Shown: in pieces, positions 17,116 to 27,359 of the stretch
How the letters are laid out: each line of letters begins with the position of its first letter
Numbering within the stretch: position 1 is the first letter of the stretch
DNA from: Caryophanales bacterium UBA4691
GTDB taxonomy: Bacteria; Bacillota_I; Bacilli_A; RFN20; CAG-826
Direction: 5' to 3'
NCBI GenBank assembly: GCA_002404865.1
Contig: DHKP01000009.1
Span: forward strand, 1 to 64,000
DNA length: 64,000 nt
Translations under genes and position numbers: made by a program
The notes under the pieces: model-generated
What the model saw: only the letters and a program-made list of their open reading frames with translations
Databases searched by the model: none
Told to the model about the DNA's origin: nothing

Positions 17116-20100
17116 TTATTCAGCAAGGCTGAATTCGGTACCGGCTTTTAAAGTGCGTGTAGAATAATAATCAGAATATAGGTATTCAAATGACGCATCT
17201 TCAGTGGAGTCGAAAACAAGTTTTGTAGTAGTCTCATCGCCTTCAATTTTAAATTTTAAGGTAACCGGATTGCCTGCACCATCGACAGTCGCTACAGTGA
17301 TTTCTTTCCCATCGCTTGAAATACCATATTTAATAGAACCTTTTTGCAAATAAAAGTAATATGGATCAGTCTCATCGTTTGCGAAAGTTAGAGTGAATTT
17401 TGTAGCGTCAAACGTTATCTTCAAATTTTCTGTTTCGGTGGTTGCTCCGCTTGCGTATTCATCATAGCTATAATCATCCCATCCACCGCCAGAGCTACTT
17501 TCGTAAGAAACTTTACCCACAAACGTTTTCCCTGCAATTGTTGTAGGAACAACCTTTTTTGTAGCATTATAAGTTTTATTTGATGTATCCAAGGTAACTG
17601 TATAGAGTTCTTCCGTGCTTGTTATTGTCACTTCAATAGAAGCATCGCTACCTGCAATATAACTAATGGCCTCTTCACCCCATTTACCAAAACCAGTTCC
17701 ATTTAAGACAAGATCGCCTAATAATAAGGTGCTTCCGCTTTCTTGATATGTGCCCTCAAATTCATCTGGAGTATAAGTTAGAAGCTTGCCAGATTGGTTT
17801 AAAAGGTGGAACGTGTGTTCTCCACTTGTGAAGTCAACTTTAGTTCCATCAGTATCGTAAGTATCAGCGGAAACAGTTCCATAATAATAGGTTTTGCCAT
17901 CAAAATAGACGGAAGACTTTTTAGGACCGGTATCGGCTGTGTTCCAAATTGTAGCAAGGAAGGAACCGTCTTGGCCTGTTAAACTCTTAAAGCCGACATT
18001 GTCTTTAGAAGGGGTTTTTGAAAGAACGTAATAAGTATTCACATAAGCTTGGGCAACTCTATTCCACTCAGACTTATATGCGACAAGCGTATTCTCGCCT
18101 TCTCCAAAGAAATAGGTCTTTTGAAGATTAGAAGAATAGAACGAACCATCTTTTTGGAACGTTAGAGATTTATTTCCATTGCTGGAAGTCAATGTGAAAT
18201 CTTCATTAAAAACGGCTTCTTCATCGTCTTGTTCTGTACCTCCTACTTTTTTGCCGTGATAAGTTCCTGCAGAATATGGTAAATAAGCGTAAGAAGAACC
18301 ATCGATATAGATGGCGTATTTTTGCTCGTCGAATGTAAGAATCAAAGAATTTTCTTTGTTATCATATTCCGTGTAAGTTCCAGTTTTATCTTCTTGGCCT
18401 TCCTTTTTGAGTGTGACCTTTCCTAAACCATCCACGGTAATATCACCAAGTTTACCAGAATACGTAGCGGTTTTTGCTTCCACTAATTTTCCACTTTTAT
18501 TCTTATAGGTCCCTAAGACGGTATCGCCTGCTTTCAAAGTAAAGGCGGATCCAGGAGTTGCAAAATCTTTGTTTTCGTTTAAATATTCAAGAGTAACAAG
18601 TTTCACGGTTGGATTGGAGCTGTTTGTCAAATCAGTGAAGACATCAAACGTTTCATTATTGACTTTGAACTGAGTGAGGACTTTTTTAGCAGAACTATAA
18701 GAATCGTCCAATAAGCATTTTTTCTCCGTGACGTCAGCATCGGTTTTATTAGAAAGGCAAAACCGGAGATATAAGGCAGATCCAGGAGTCGTCGTAGTGA
18801 AGAAATAAATCAATCCATTTCCAAAATACCCACCTGTATAAGTTTTTTTATTAGAAGAAGTTCCCCCTTCTTGGGTCATCGTAAAGGTCTTTGCTTCTTC
18901 GTTCAAAGCAAGGCGAAGCGTAGATCCTTCAGCACTCACTTTGCCGGTGTTTGTGATCGCAAGGTTATAAGTCGCTAAACCGATTCCCGAATACGAAAAT
19001 TTATATGTTTGGTGCATGCCGAGCAAAATATGATCAGTTTGAAGCATGACTGTAGCTTCTTTTACCGCGACTTGAATCGCTTTTGCTTTTGTCTCGGCAA
19101 AGAGTGGATAATAGCCTTCGTCGTTTGCGGTGACTTCCGCTTCTTTACCACCATCACGTTTAATCGTGAGTGTGTCTAATCCATATGCTGTATCTTTAAT
19201 TTCTGGTTTGACATAAAGATTAACTTGCTCTGAAATTTTAATCTCGTTTAGATTTGCGACTTCGTTATAAGTTCCGCCGTTCTTTGAATACGCTTTTAGC
19301 GTAATGTGATCAGAATTTGTTAACGTTAAATCGATATAATTAACTTTCGCTGTAATATGTAAAGCGACGCTATGAGAAGGCATCGTAAAGGAATACTTCC
19401 CGTTTTCACCTTTTGTTAAAGTCGTATCACCAAGTTTTAGAGTATCGACAGCATAATCGTCATTTTCTGTAATAGCGAATTCGACAGTAGATTCGTAGGC
19501 AGCGAAGAGCGGAATATCCGTTGCTAAAGCAGTGAATTTATCCGTATCACCAGTAATGCTGACGCGATAGGTTGCTTTTGTCGTTTCTTTTTTCAGCGCG
19601 ACAGCATACTCCGGCATAGTGAAAGAATAAGTGCCATCATCGTTTTTTGTAACGGGAATTGTTGTGGCTTCGTCACCTTTTTTATGTGCGATAACTTCTC
19701 CACTTTCTTCAAAACCAGGTTCTAGCCCAACACGGAAAGTAACCTTTTCTCCAGCGACAGCACTCTTTGGACCATCGATGAATGCGCCATCACCACTTGT
19801 GTCTTCAATCGCAAACGCAACTGGAGCATCAGTTAAAGTCATCGTTACCTTTAACCCTTCAACACCTGGGTTTACGAAACTTCCTGCAAACGTTTTTCTC
19901 TCGTCAGCAACTGCGCTCATTTCGATAGATCCTTCGCCAACCTTTACATCTGGAGAGACTTTCGTCTCATCGCCAATCGTGACGCGCACTTGAATCGTTT
20001 CGCCTTTCTTAGCCAAATTAGATGAAAGGGAAAGCGTTGCGCCTTTGGCTTGTTCGACTTCGATTGCGTAGCGTTTATCCGCAGTAATCGCAGAAACCTT

Positions 20101-20409
20101 AACCGCAGCTTTCGGCATAAGGAAGGAATAAACACCATTTTGATCAGGATCAAGGGTGTTTTCCCCATCGATTGTGACGTAAGTGAGTTCTTTTTCTTCT
20201 GCTAGATTAACCTTGAAAGTAACGGTTTCCCCTTCTTTCGCTTCCGTTGGCAATCCTGTTACAGTTGCCCCTTCGCCTGCTTCTACGCTAATCGCGTAAC
20301 TTTCCTGAATAGAGCCATCACTAGAAGTTGGATGACCTTCTTGCCCACCGCATCCGGCTAAAGCTAATGTTATAGCCAGTGGGATGAATAACGATTTCTT
20401 TTTATTCAT
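17116..20409 (-). CDS. large repeat-containing surface lipoprotein
   Basis: A 1097-residue lipoprotein with a signal peptide ending L-A-G-C. The first 450 residues hold about five repeats of the form G-E-x-V-T-F-x-V then Y-S-F-x-M-P-x-x-x-V-x-x, as in divergent InlB B-repeat (bacterial repeat) domains. The rest is made of beta-rich units with G-x-Y then Y-x-Y-D and Y-Y-F-Y patterns that I do not recognise. No catalytic motif is seen. It lacks a cre-like site and ends at a strong terminator, so it appears to be its own unit. Adhesion or surface binding is the most that can be said. Confidence 0.7.
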   Translation of the reverse strand: MNKKKSLFIPLAITLALAGCGGQEGHPTSSDGSIQESYAISVEAGEGATVTGLPTEAKEGETVTFKVNLAEEKELTYVTIDGENTLDPDQNGVYSFLMPKAAVKVSAITADKRYAIEVEQAKGATLSLSSNLAKKGETIQVRVTIGDETKVSPDVKVGEGSIEMSAVADERKTFAGSFVNPGVEGLKVTMTLTDAPVAFAIEDTSGDGAFIDGPKSAVAGEKVTFRVGLEPGFEESGEVIAHKKGDEATTIPVTKNDDGTYSFTMPEYAVALKKETTKATYRVSITGDTDKFTALATDIPLFAAYESTVEFAITENDDYAVDTLKLGDTTLTKGENGKYSFTMPSHSVALHITAKVNYIDLTLTNSDHITLKAYSKNGGTYNEVANLNEIKISEQVNLYVKPEIKDTAYGLDTLTIKRDGGKEAEVTANDEGYYPLFAETKAKAIQVAVKEATVMLQTDHILLGMHQTYKFSYSGIGLATYNLAITNTGKVSAEGSTLRLALNEEAKTFTMTQEGGTSSNKKTYTGGYFGNGLIYFFTTTTPGSALYLRFCLSNKTDADVTEKKCLLDDSYSSAKKVLTQFKVNNETFDVFTDLTNSSNPTVKLVTLEYLNENKDFATPGSAFTLKAGDTVLGTYKNKSGKLVEAKTATYSGKLGDITVDGLGKVTLKKEGQEDKTGTYTEYDNKENSLILTFDEQKYAIYIDGSSYAYLPYSAGTYHGKKVGGTEQDDEEAVFNEDFTLTSSNGNKSLTFQKDGSFYSSNLQKTYFFGEGENTLVAYKSEWNRVAQAYVNTYYVLSKTPSKDNVGFKSLTGQDGSFLATIWNTADTGPKKSSVYFDGKTYYYGTVSADTYDTDGTKVDFTSGEHTFHLLNQSGKLLTYTPDEFEGTYQESGSTLLLGDLVLNGTGFGKWGEEAISYIAGSDASIEVTITSTEELYTVTLDTSNKTYNATKKVVPTTIAGKTFVGKVSYESSSGGGWDDYSYDEYASGATTETENLKITFDATKFTLTFANDETDPYYFYLQKGSIKYGISSDGKEITVATVDGAGNPVTLKFKIEGDETTTKLVFDSTEDASFEYLYSDYYSTRTLKAGTEFSLAE

Positions 20410-20526
20410 ATCGTTTTAGTTTCTCCTTTTCTTTATGTTTTTTGATTTTTTCATTACTTAAATAATCGTCAATATTTATTTAACGATTTTGCTAATTTGT
20501 TTTTGTGAAGTGGCTTTAAGTTCTAG

Positions 20527-21978
20527 TTATTTTAAATTTGTTTTATCAAACGGAAGATCTGGGTTATTTGTGTAATCAAATGAAAGGATTATTTTTTCCT
20601 GGTCTTCGCCAGCAAAAGAGATTTCTTTAACTCGCATCACGTTATTGACGGATTCTAATTTAATTGTTTTTTCGTTTTCTTGACTGCCGAGACTTGTCTC
20701 ACCAATCCTATAACTTACTATTCCTTTCGTAGCAACCTCAGTCAATGGAGCAAAAGGCGAAAAGCCATAAGAACGAAGCGTTCCAACGTACACGTTTTCT
20801 CCCACTCCTTTTTTGAATAATTTTGCCAAATTATCACCATCTAATTTGGGAAGGTCATCAGTAATATTGTCCACAGTTTGAATGTATTTGCCCTCTTCAT
20901 TGACATTTGGCGAATAGGTGTAGCCATTTGCTCCTTTTACAAAACGCTTTGCAATGTTTTCTCCATTGGGGCGATAGGCAATACCACACTCAGTAACATC
21001 ATCTGAAAAAGCCGTTGCGTTGTTGCTAATCTTTGCGTTAAAAATTAAATCGTCTTGATAGACGCCATATAGACGGTATAAAAGGGTGGTACCGTTATAA
21101 ATTTGTGCTCCGATGGTATAGCTAACGTCAGTTCCTTTAAAATAATTTAAGGCCTCTTTTAATAAAGCATCTCCACCGTCGTTAGTTGGTTTTTGCTTAG
21201 CGACATTTGTCTTTTCAGTAACATCAAAAGTAAATGTGATGTCCTCGTAATCAGGGCTAGAAGCGCCATCGCTATTCTGTAATTCAGAGGCACGCACATG
21301 AAAACTAGAAATCGCTTCATCTTTGATAACAAAAGAAAAATCAAGAAATTTATCGTGCGCTCCAATACCAATTCTAGAAAAACATTTTTTTGCCAAAGCA
21401 TATGTCTTGTCTTCTTTTTCACTCGTCCCTTTTACTTGCATTCGGTAAATGGTGTCGCCTTCATCATTAGTAGCCTTTGCAAAAAAATCGGCGTTGTCGC
21501 GAATAAGAACAAAAGGGTTAGAGTAGTTAGACCAATCCCCTTCTTCCTTGGCGGTATATAAATGCGTGGAATAATTCAAAAAATAAGAAACGGCTTTATC
21601 GCCTTCCTTCCAATACTCATGCGAAACGGTTTGCCTTTCGCCATAAATGGGATTGTAATCAGTTTGATAATTCAACGCGTAGTAATCAGCAAGAAACATC
21701 GTCTTGCTTGTCCCGCCAATCGTTATCGGATCGCCATAAGAATAGGTTTCTTGTATTGAGTATGTTCCATTCAAAGTTACATCGCTTATATACGGCAATA
21801 GCATTTTCCGGAACGCTTTTGCCTCTTCGCCATAAGAAGAATCATCATCTGTGCTTGGGTTCTCGCTAGATGATGGCTCAGTAGTGTTTCCACTAGAGAT
21901 AGAAGTATCTTCTTTGCCACACCCCGTTAAGAAAATGGCAATCAAAGAAAGTGGCAATAAAACAAATCTTTTATTCAT
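20527..21978 (-). CDS. lipoprotein of unknown function
   Basis: A 483-residue protein with a signal peptide ending F-L-T-G-C and a serine/threonine-rich spacer. The ribosome binding site AGGAGG is good. The body is beta-rich with no known domain. Its general pattern (Y-x-x-Y-N-Y, S-N-P-F then a negatively charged strand) resembles the gene that precedes it 15 bases upstream, so the two may be distant paralogues. No role can be assigned. Confidence 0.65.
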   Translation of the reverse strand: MNKRFVLLPLSLIAIFLTGCGKEDTSISSGNTTEPSSSENPSTDDDSSYGEEAKAFRKMLLPYISDVTLNGTYSIQETYSYGDPITIGGTSKTMFLADYYALNYQTDYNPIYGERQTVSHEYWKEGDKAVSYFLNYSTHLYTAKEEGDWSNYSNPFVLIRDNADFFAKATNDEGDTIYRMQVKGTSEKEDKTYALAKKCFSRIGIGAHDKFLDFSFVIKDEAISSFHVRASELQNSDGASSPDYEDITFTFDVTEKTNVAKQKPTNDGGDALLKEALNYFKGTDVSYTIGAQIYNGTTLLYRLYGVYQDDLIFNAKISNNATAFSDDVTECGIAYRPNGENIAKRFVKGANGYTYSPNVNEEGKYIQTVDNITDDLPKLDGDNLAKLFKKGVGENVYVGTLRSYGFSPFAPLTEVATKGIVSYRIGETSLGSQENEKTIKLESVNNVMRVKEISFAGEDQEKIILSFDYTNNPDLPFDKTNLK

Positions 21979-21993
21979 GAATAAGCCTCCTGG

Positions 21994-23775
21994 TTATTTT
22001 GCGTTGGATTCGAAAGTTAAAGAATAGGTGGTCCCTTTTTCATCGCTTGTTGCATTTCTCATCGTAATGCTAGTTTGCGAAAACGCAATCGTGTATTCAT
22101 AATCACCACATTTAAAGAAAAGGGATTTGTCGACGATTTTAATATCACTCACAGGTGCATCACTACCGACAACCTTGATATTAGGCACACCGCTAGAGCC
22201 AGCGACAACTTCAATTTGATGTTCTTTAGTAATAACGCCGCTTCTAGTATCAAATTTATAAATTCCAGCAAAGGCATTCGCACGTGTAATTGATTCGATT
22301 GAAGCATCGAAAGATATGCTTTGGAACATTTGATCACTATAGTCAAAATCGTAAATAACGTAATTACCATAGTCATCATAAAAATCGATATAATCAATTT
22401 TTTTGTCAGCAGTTAAATTAATATCGCATTTAGTCATTTGACTGCCAATGAAAACGTCCATATCTTTTAAAGGGTCAATATCTTTGGCAAATTCTTTTAC
22501 TGCAGAACTCATCGAAGGGAGAGTGTAAAAGCCGTCTTTTTCATTAAAAAGGAAAATTGCTGTATTAAAATCGTAACTAATTCCCCGTTCCTTAAGAGAA
22601 TTTAAATTTTCCGTCTTATTTTTCTTAAAAACCTCTTGATAGTAATATAGTTTTCCATCGTTTTTATTTTTCATCACTTCATGAACTTCGGTTTTAGATT
22701 CTTGGCTAGAGGAATCAAGCTCCAAAAACCCGCCTGCGAATGAAATATCGCTTGCTTCCAAAGTCATTACCTCTGAATAGGCGGTGTCTGAAGATCTTTT
22801 TCCGCTGTTATCGAAGAAAGGGGCGTAAGGAAGAGAAGCATATGCCCATGCCTTTTCCCGTTTCGCGCTATAGAAGCGACGGTTTATTTCACCTAAATCG
22901 GATTTGAGAGAATAATATCCGACAACGTTATAATTCGTTTCATTCACCAAAGAATCCAACGCAGCTTTTAAATCGCTGACATATGGTTTGGTTTCATCAT
23001 AGGGCTCAATTGTTTTTGGACTATGGTTGGTTTCACTAGAGAAATCGAAAGCAACATCCAAGGCGTATTGATAAGTTAGACCGTATGCTCCGTAGTCAAA
23101 CGAATCGCTGAAAGCCTTTAATCCCGTGAAAGTACGCTTCGTTTCGTCAAATGTAAGGCCGACGCTTTTCGGGCTTTCGAAATAGTTTTGTCCAAGAGCA
23201 AATTTATTAATAAAGCCCAATGCCATTTGATATGACTCGCTAGGATCTTCTAGATTTTCAGAATCGCCAGGGTCCATATTTTGGAAGCAAAAAGCCTTTT
23301 CGCCACTAGACAAGGTCTCTTTTTTTATAAAATCAAGATCTGATGTTTTAAAGGAAGAGAACGGATTAGAAAAAGTGGACCATGAATACTGCTCGCCGTA
23401 TATATCTAATAATGGTTCAGTCACGACCTTGTTGTATTTGTTGACATGTTCGTAATCCGCAAGCGCTTTGTTAGATTCGCTTTGTTTCGCAATAAAATAG
23501 GAGGAGACGCTATCAAATTCATATGTTTTATCCGTAAATTTTGAGGTGACGTCAATAGAAACGACATTATCATCAAACTCTTTGCCGTTTTTATAGTAAA
23601 TGCAAGTTAATTCACCTGAGGCAGTAAAAGAGCAATTTGCTGCATTGAACATCTCCTCTGCAATGCCATTGTCTTCTTCGTTACTAGAGGTGGTAGACGA
23701 ATTTGAATCGCCACAAGCACAAAGAAACAAAGATGTTGATAACGTTGCGATAGTAAAGATTTTTCTTTTCAGCAT
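21994..23775 (-). CDS. lipoprotein of unknown function
   Basis: About 593 residues from the ATG at 23775, which has AAAGGAG upstream and opens a signal peptide ending L-C-A-C. The frame is open further upstream to 23880, but that stretch is hydrophobic junk without a ribosome binding site. After the lipobox comes a serine-rich spacer. The body contains W-S-T-F-S-N-P-F-S-S-F, similar to W-S-N-Y-S-N-P-F in the next gene. The pair is probably co-transcribed. Function unknown. Confidence 0.65.
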   Translation of the reverse strand: MLKRKIFTIATLSTSLFLCACGDSNSSTTSSNEEDNGIAEEMFNAANCSFTASGELTCIYYKNGKEFDDNVVSIDVTSKFTDKTYEFDSVSSYFIAKQSESNKALADYEHVNKYNKVVTEPLLDIYGEQYSWSTFSNPFSSFKTSDLDFIKKETLSSGEKAFCFQNMDPGDSENLEDPSESYQMALGFINKFALGQNYFESPKSVGLTFDETKRTFTGLKAFSDSFDYGAYGLTYQYALDVAFDFSSETNHSPKTIEPYDETKPYVSDLKAALDSLVNETNYNVVGYYSLKSDLGEINRRFYSAKREKAWAYASLPYAPFFDNSGKRSSDTAYSEVMTLEASDISFAGGFLELDSSSQESKTEVHEVMKNKNDGKLYYYQEVFKKNKTENLNSLKERGISYDFNTAIFLFNEKDGFYTLPSMSSAVKEFAKDIDPLKDMDVFIGSQMTKCDINLTADKKIDYIDFYDDYGNYVIYDFDYSDQMFQSISFDASIESITRANAFAGIYKFDTRSGVITKEHQIEVVAGSSGVPNIKVVGSDAPVSDIKIVDKSLFFKCGDYEYTIAFSQTSITMRNATSDEKGTTYSLTFESNAK

Positions 23776-24143
23776 ATGAACTCCTTTGAATAAGTTCTTT
23801 ATCGCGAGAACTATATAGAAACAAACAATTTTGGCTATCGCGAAAAAGCAATACAAATTTATAAAAAAGCAGGAAATCATTAAATTCCCAAATTCATTTT
23901 TTCATAAAACTACAATTTTTCAATATTTTTTGTCAATGGTCACCACTCTAAACTCCGACCTTTTACAACATCGGCACATATAAGCTTCCATTATCTTTAT
24001 GAATTAAAAACTTATGTGCTATTCCATAAGGCCATCGAAAATTGCGAAAAGTTTTTGACATCGTTCCTTGATAAACAAAACAACCGTGAAAAAAGGTCTT
24101 AAGCGTTTATCGCCTAAGGCCTTTTAGTGTGCATCAAACTAAT
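23776..24143. other. intergenic region upstream of the lipoprotein pair
   Basis: It must contain the promoter for the 23775 and 21978 genes and it holds the terminator at 24088-24125. No gene is seen. Confidence 0.5.
24088..24125 (-). terminator. terminator of the second glycan operon
   Basis: On the minus strand AAAAGGCCTTAGGCG pairs with CGCTTAAGACCTTTT, followed by a run of T. It lies 20 bases after the stop of the last lipoprotein gene and closely resembles the terminator at 17070. Confidence 0.8.
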
Positions 24144-27100
24144 TTAGCTTTGTTTCTCGAGTTTGACGTAACGTAGATTGCCATGTGGGCCTTTCTCTAT
24201 TAATTCACCATTTTTCCACTCCTGACTTGTTTCTCCATTTGTTGCTTCTTTGAAATGAATCGTAAGATTATGCAAACCTTTTGTGAGCGCTTTTGTCGTA
24301 ATGGTTACTTCTTGGTAATTATTATACCAATTCCAAGGGGATGTGGTGTTTGCGGCTTCTATGCCATTTAGCTTAACACTACTTAGGCCGATTGCTTCTT
24401 CGTCGATTGTGATGTCCATGATGTGACTAAGGAACAATTCCTTCACTTCATACCATTGACCGTTTTCCTTTCCTTCGTCTGTGACCATTTGAATGTAGCC
24501 ATTAGAGATGGAAAGTTTTAATTCATAGGTTCCCTCTTCTAAAACGGGGAGTTTGGTTTCAATTTTGGAGTCTTTCGTCACATAAGCGACGTTTTCCCCT
24601 TCGTAAGCGCAGCCACTGATAGTAGTGAAATTTGTATTACTAAACTTTAATGTCGACAAAGTCGTTGGATCAAAAGATATCTCATTGGAAGAAAGCTCCT
24701 TATCTTTTAGCGATGCCACAAACGTCAAAACTTTATCATAAGGGAGTAAGCCATTCTCGTTTGTTTTCTCGTTGCAGGTCAGTTTGTAATCGTTCGCGTT
24801 TAGTGCGACTTTCTCTCCATTAGTCAACACGCCTTCCACCGTCATTGGTTCGCTCCAATTGGGGTCGGCATTGAAAGGGGAATAGTTGCTTGGCGAAGCC
24901 AAAGAGAGGGACTGGATATTGTTAATATCGTATCGAGGAGCATCTAAAACGACTTTGTCAATATTGCAAACCGGCGATTCGTGATAGTAATTGCCTTCAG
25001 GATATTTACTACTTTTCTTCAAAGCGATTTTTAAGGTGTTGGACGCTTGTAAGCCATCGAGCGTTAACCTTACAGGAACATAGGTATTGAATAATTGCGT
25101 ATCGCTAGTGAATTTAGCACCATTTAAAGTAACGTTAGTTAAAGCGTCTTCTAAAGGAGAACCATTCAAGCTTATATCCATGATATCAGCGAGATAGAGA
25201 TTATTGGTTTTATAGCCGCCGATTGAGAAACCATTGGAGAGATAAATAGTAAAATCCGCTTTGGTTAATCCACTAGAAGAGAAAGAGAAGGTCACACTGT
25301 TTTCATCAGACTTATTGGTGTTGAAACCGCCTGCAAAGTTATAAGTTTTGCCATCAACCGTTTCTTCTTTTTTTGATCCACCGACAATGGTAGCTTCTTC
25401 TGCCTCTAAGGTAAGAGACTTCCGAACTTGGGTTGATACTTTTATATTGCTATTGGACTTAAGAGAAATGGATGCTTCAAGCAAAGCAAGAGAGCTCTCG
25501 TCTAGCCCTGCGCATTCAAAATTGAGCTTACTAGAGGAGATAACGCTTTGGCTGCCATTAGAATAAGTGGCAATGACGCGAACATTCTTACTGATGAAAT
25601 CTTCGTAACTAGGTTCATTTTCTATCGCTAATGAGACGATATCGCTATCGCTCAATTTCTTTGCGGCCGTAGAAACGAGCATATAGTCAAAGTCAGCGGA
25701 TGGCCAATAGTTATTATCCCAACGAGTTTTTAATCCGCACGTGCTAGGGAAAAGTTCGACTCTTACTTTGTTTGTCCCTTTCTTTAAAGCAACATCACAA
25801 ACATCCACAAGTTGATATTGCTCATAAAAGGAACCGAAATTCCAATCGGCAGGAGTCGCACCTACTTCGCCTTGTTTCATGACACTATCATCAGAAATAG
25901 GGACCTCTTTATCATTCACAAATAGGCGCATGAAAGTATTGAGTCTTGCTCCTGCCATGAAAGTTTTATCACCAGCTGTTTGTAAGGAGACCGGCGCCAT
26001 GTTGAAAGACAAAGTCCCTTCCAAATCAAACGGGGCGTCATAGTTAAGCTCAAAGAAGTTATTCTCCACGCCTTCATTCTTTACTAAATTGAAATTGCGG
26101 AGGGCGTTATTTTGTATTTCAGCCCCTTTGAAATTACTAGAAGTCTCACATTCAACTTTACTAGATACTTTGATGGGGAACTCTTTATTAAATTCTCCAC
26201 AATTAACGGTAATCGAAGCATATTCGCCAAAGACGGCATTGCCTGTTGGGTAAGTAATCGAAGCACTATCATTAATAGAAAGGATGTTGCCGTTAGAATA
26301 CTTGCCATAGAAGTTGCAACTTCCATTTAGTTTATCTAACGAATCGCCATCATAGATGATTGGTTGAGTGAAGGATTCAATCGAAATAAGGTTCCCATTT
26401 TCTAGAGTTTGGCTGATTGTTACATCAAGAGAAGTTGATTTTGTTATATCGATTTTTTCGCTACTATAGCCATTTGGCACATAGCTATATGTGTAAGAGA
26501 CTTTTACGCTTTTATTTCCCACTTCAATAAAAGAAGGAGCCTCAATTTCATATTCATCGTCTTTTAGAATACGTGATACTCCATTGTTGAGAGTCGCGCG
26601 AATTTCCATCAATGATGGGTCAAAGCTATCGCCAACCGCATAATGGGTTTTGCCTGGCATTTTCGCTACTTCAATATGGTCAAGAACCACATCAACCGCC
26701 TTGATATCAAGTTTAGTCGATACCTTCTTATCCACGGTTTGAATTGTTGCTTCGCCACCGGAATATTGGAAATCCTTGCCAAAGGACAAATCGTAATCCG
26801 TCTCTAGAAGCGTCTTTTTAACACCATCGACAAAGATGGCGGTAACGATTAAATCGTCTTTGCTTAGTTTCACTTGGCCTTTGTAGAAAGTTCTTTCTTC
26901 TTTGAGGCTTATGCTTAAATCACGGATAGAGTAATCCGCTAAAGTTATGGGCAAAGGGAAGCTCTTTTCTCCTACTTTGAAAGAGATCGTACCACCATTG
27001 GTTTTAAAATCGGTAGGCACCTCCATCTCAAATTCACTAGGAGTGAGTTCTAAACTAGAACCATTGCTAAGCATCGCATAGACATCAAAATCTTCTTTGC

Positions 27101-27347
27101 TTGGGTTGGCCCTCCCATTGTTATAGAAATAGATTCCTTCTTTCACGGAGGCGAATAGTGTAACAATAGTAGCTCCTTCGTTAGGATCGGAAACCGAAGA
27201 GTCGCTTGTAGCAGGCGTTTCGCTAGTACCAGCAGAAGAAGATGGCGACTCGCTATTATTTGAAGCATCAGCAGGAGTAATCCCACAGCTTGCCATAGAA
27301 AGTCCGCCTAAAAGTGCAACTAATGCTAGAAAGTTATTCTTTTTCAT
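24144..27347 (-). CDS. large carbohydrate-binding-like lipoprotein
   Basis: A 1067-residue lipoprotein with a signal peptide ending S-M-A-S-C and a Ser/Thr/Glu-rich spacer. The first 300 residues are Ig-like units with the theme of Y-x-x-G-x-x-L then L-x-N-G-x, found also in the neighbouring lipoprotein. Two or three jelly-roll-like modules follow (N-K-V-R-V-E-L-F then F-D-Y-M-L-V; L-H-N-L-T-I-H-F then L-R-Y-V-K-L-E). It is the last gene of the 33.5-24.1 kb operon, 12 bases after the next lipoprotein. Glycan capture is likely from context and is not shown by a known binding signature. Confidence 0.7.
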   Translation of the reverse strand: MKKNNFLALVALLGGLSMASCGITPADASNNSESPSSSAGTSETPATSDSSVSDPNEGATIVTLFASVKEGIYFYNNGRANPSKEDFDVYAMLSNGSSLELTPSEFEMEVPTDFKTNGGTISFKVGEKSFPLPITLADYSIRDLSISLKEERTFYKGQVKLSKDDLIVTAIFVDGVKKTLLETDYDLSFGKDFQYSGGEATIQTVDKKVSTKLDIKAVDVVLDHIEVAKMPGKTHYAVGDSFDPSLMEIRATLNNGVSRILKDDEYEIEAPSFIEVGNKSVKVSYTYSYVPNGYSSEKIDITKSTSLDVTISQTLENGNLISIESFTQPIIYDGDSLDKLNGSCNFYGKYSNGNILSINDSASITYPTGNAVFGEYASITVNCGEFNKEFPIKVSSKVECETSSNFKGAEIQNNALRNFNLVKNEGVENNFFELNYDAPFDLEGTLSFNMAPVSLQTAGDKTFMAGARLNTFMRLFVNDKEVPISDDSVMKQGEVGATPADWNFGSFYEQYQLVDVCDVALKKGTNKVRVELFPSTCGLKTRWDNNYWPSADFDYMLVSTAAKKLSDSDIVSLAIENEPSYEDFISKNVRVIATYSNGSQSVISSSKLNFECAGLDESSLALLEASISLKSNSNIKVSTQVRKSLTLEAEEATIVGGSKKEETVDGKTYNFAGGFNTNKSDENSVTFSFSSSGLTKADFTIYLSNGFSIGGYKTNNLYLADIMDISLNGSPLEDALTNVTLNGAKFTSDTQLFNTYVPVRLTLDGLQASNTLKIALKKSSKYPEGNYYHESPVCNIDKVVLDAPRYDINNIQSLSLASPSNYSPFNADPNWSEPMTVEGVLTNGEKVALNANDYKLTCNEKTNENGLLPYDKVLTFVASLKDKELSSNEISFDPTTLSTLKFSNTNFTTISGCAYEGENVAYVTKDSKIETKLPVLEEGTYELKLSISNGYIQMVTDEGKENGQWYEVKELFLSHIMDITIDEEAIGLSSVKLNGIEAANTTSPWNWYNNYQEVTITTKALTKGLHNLTIHFKEATNGETSQEWKNGELIEKGPHGNLRYVKLEKQS

Positions 27348-27359
27348 CGCGTATTCTCC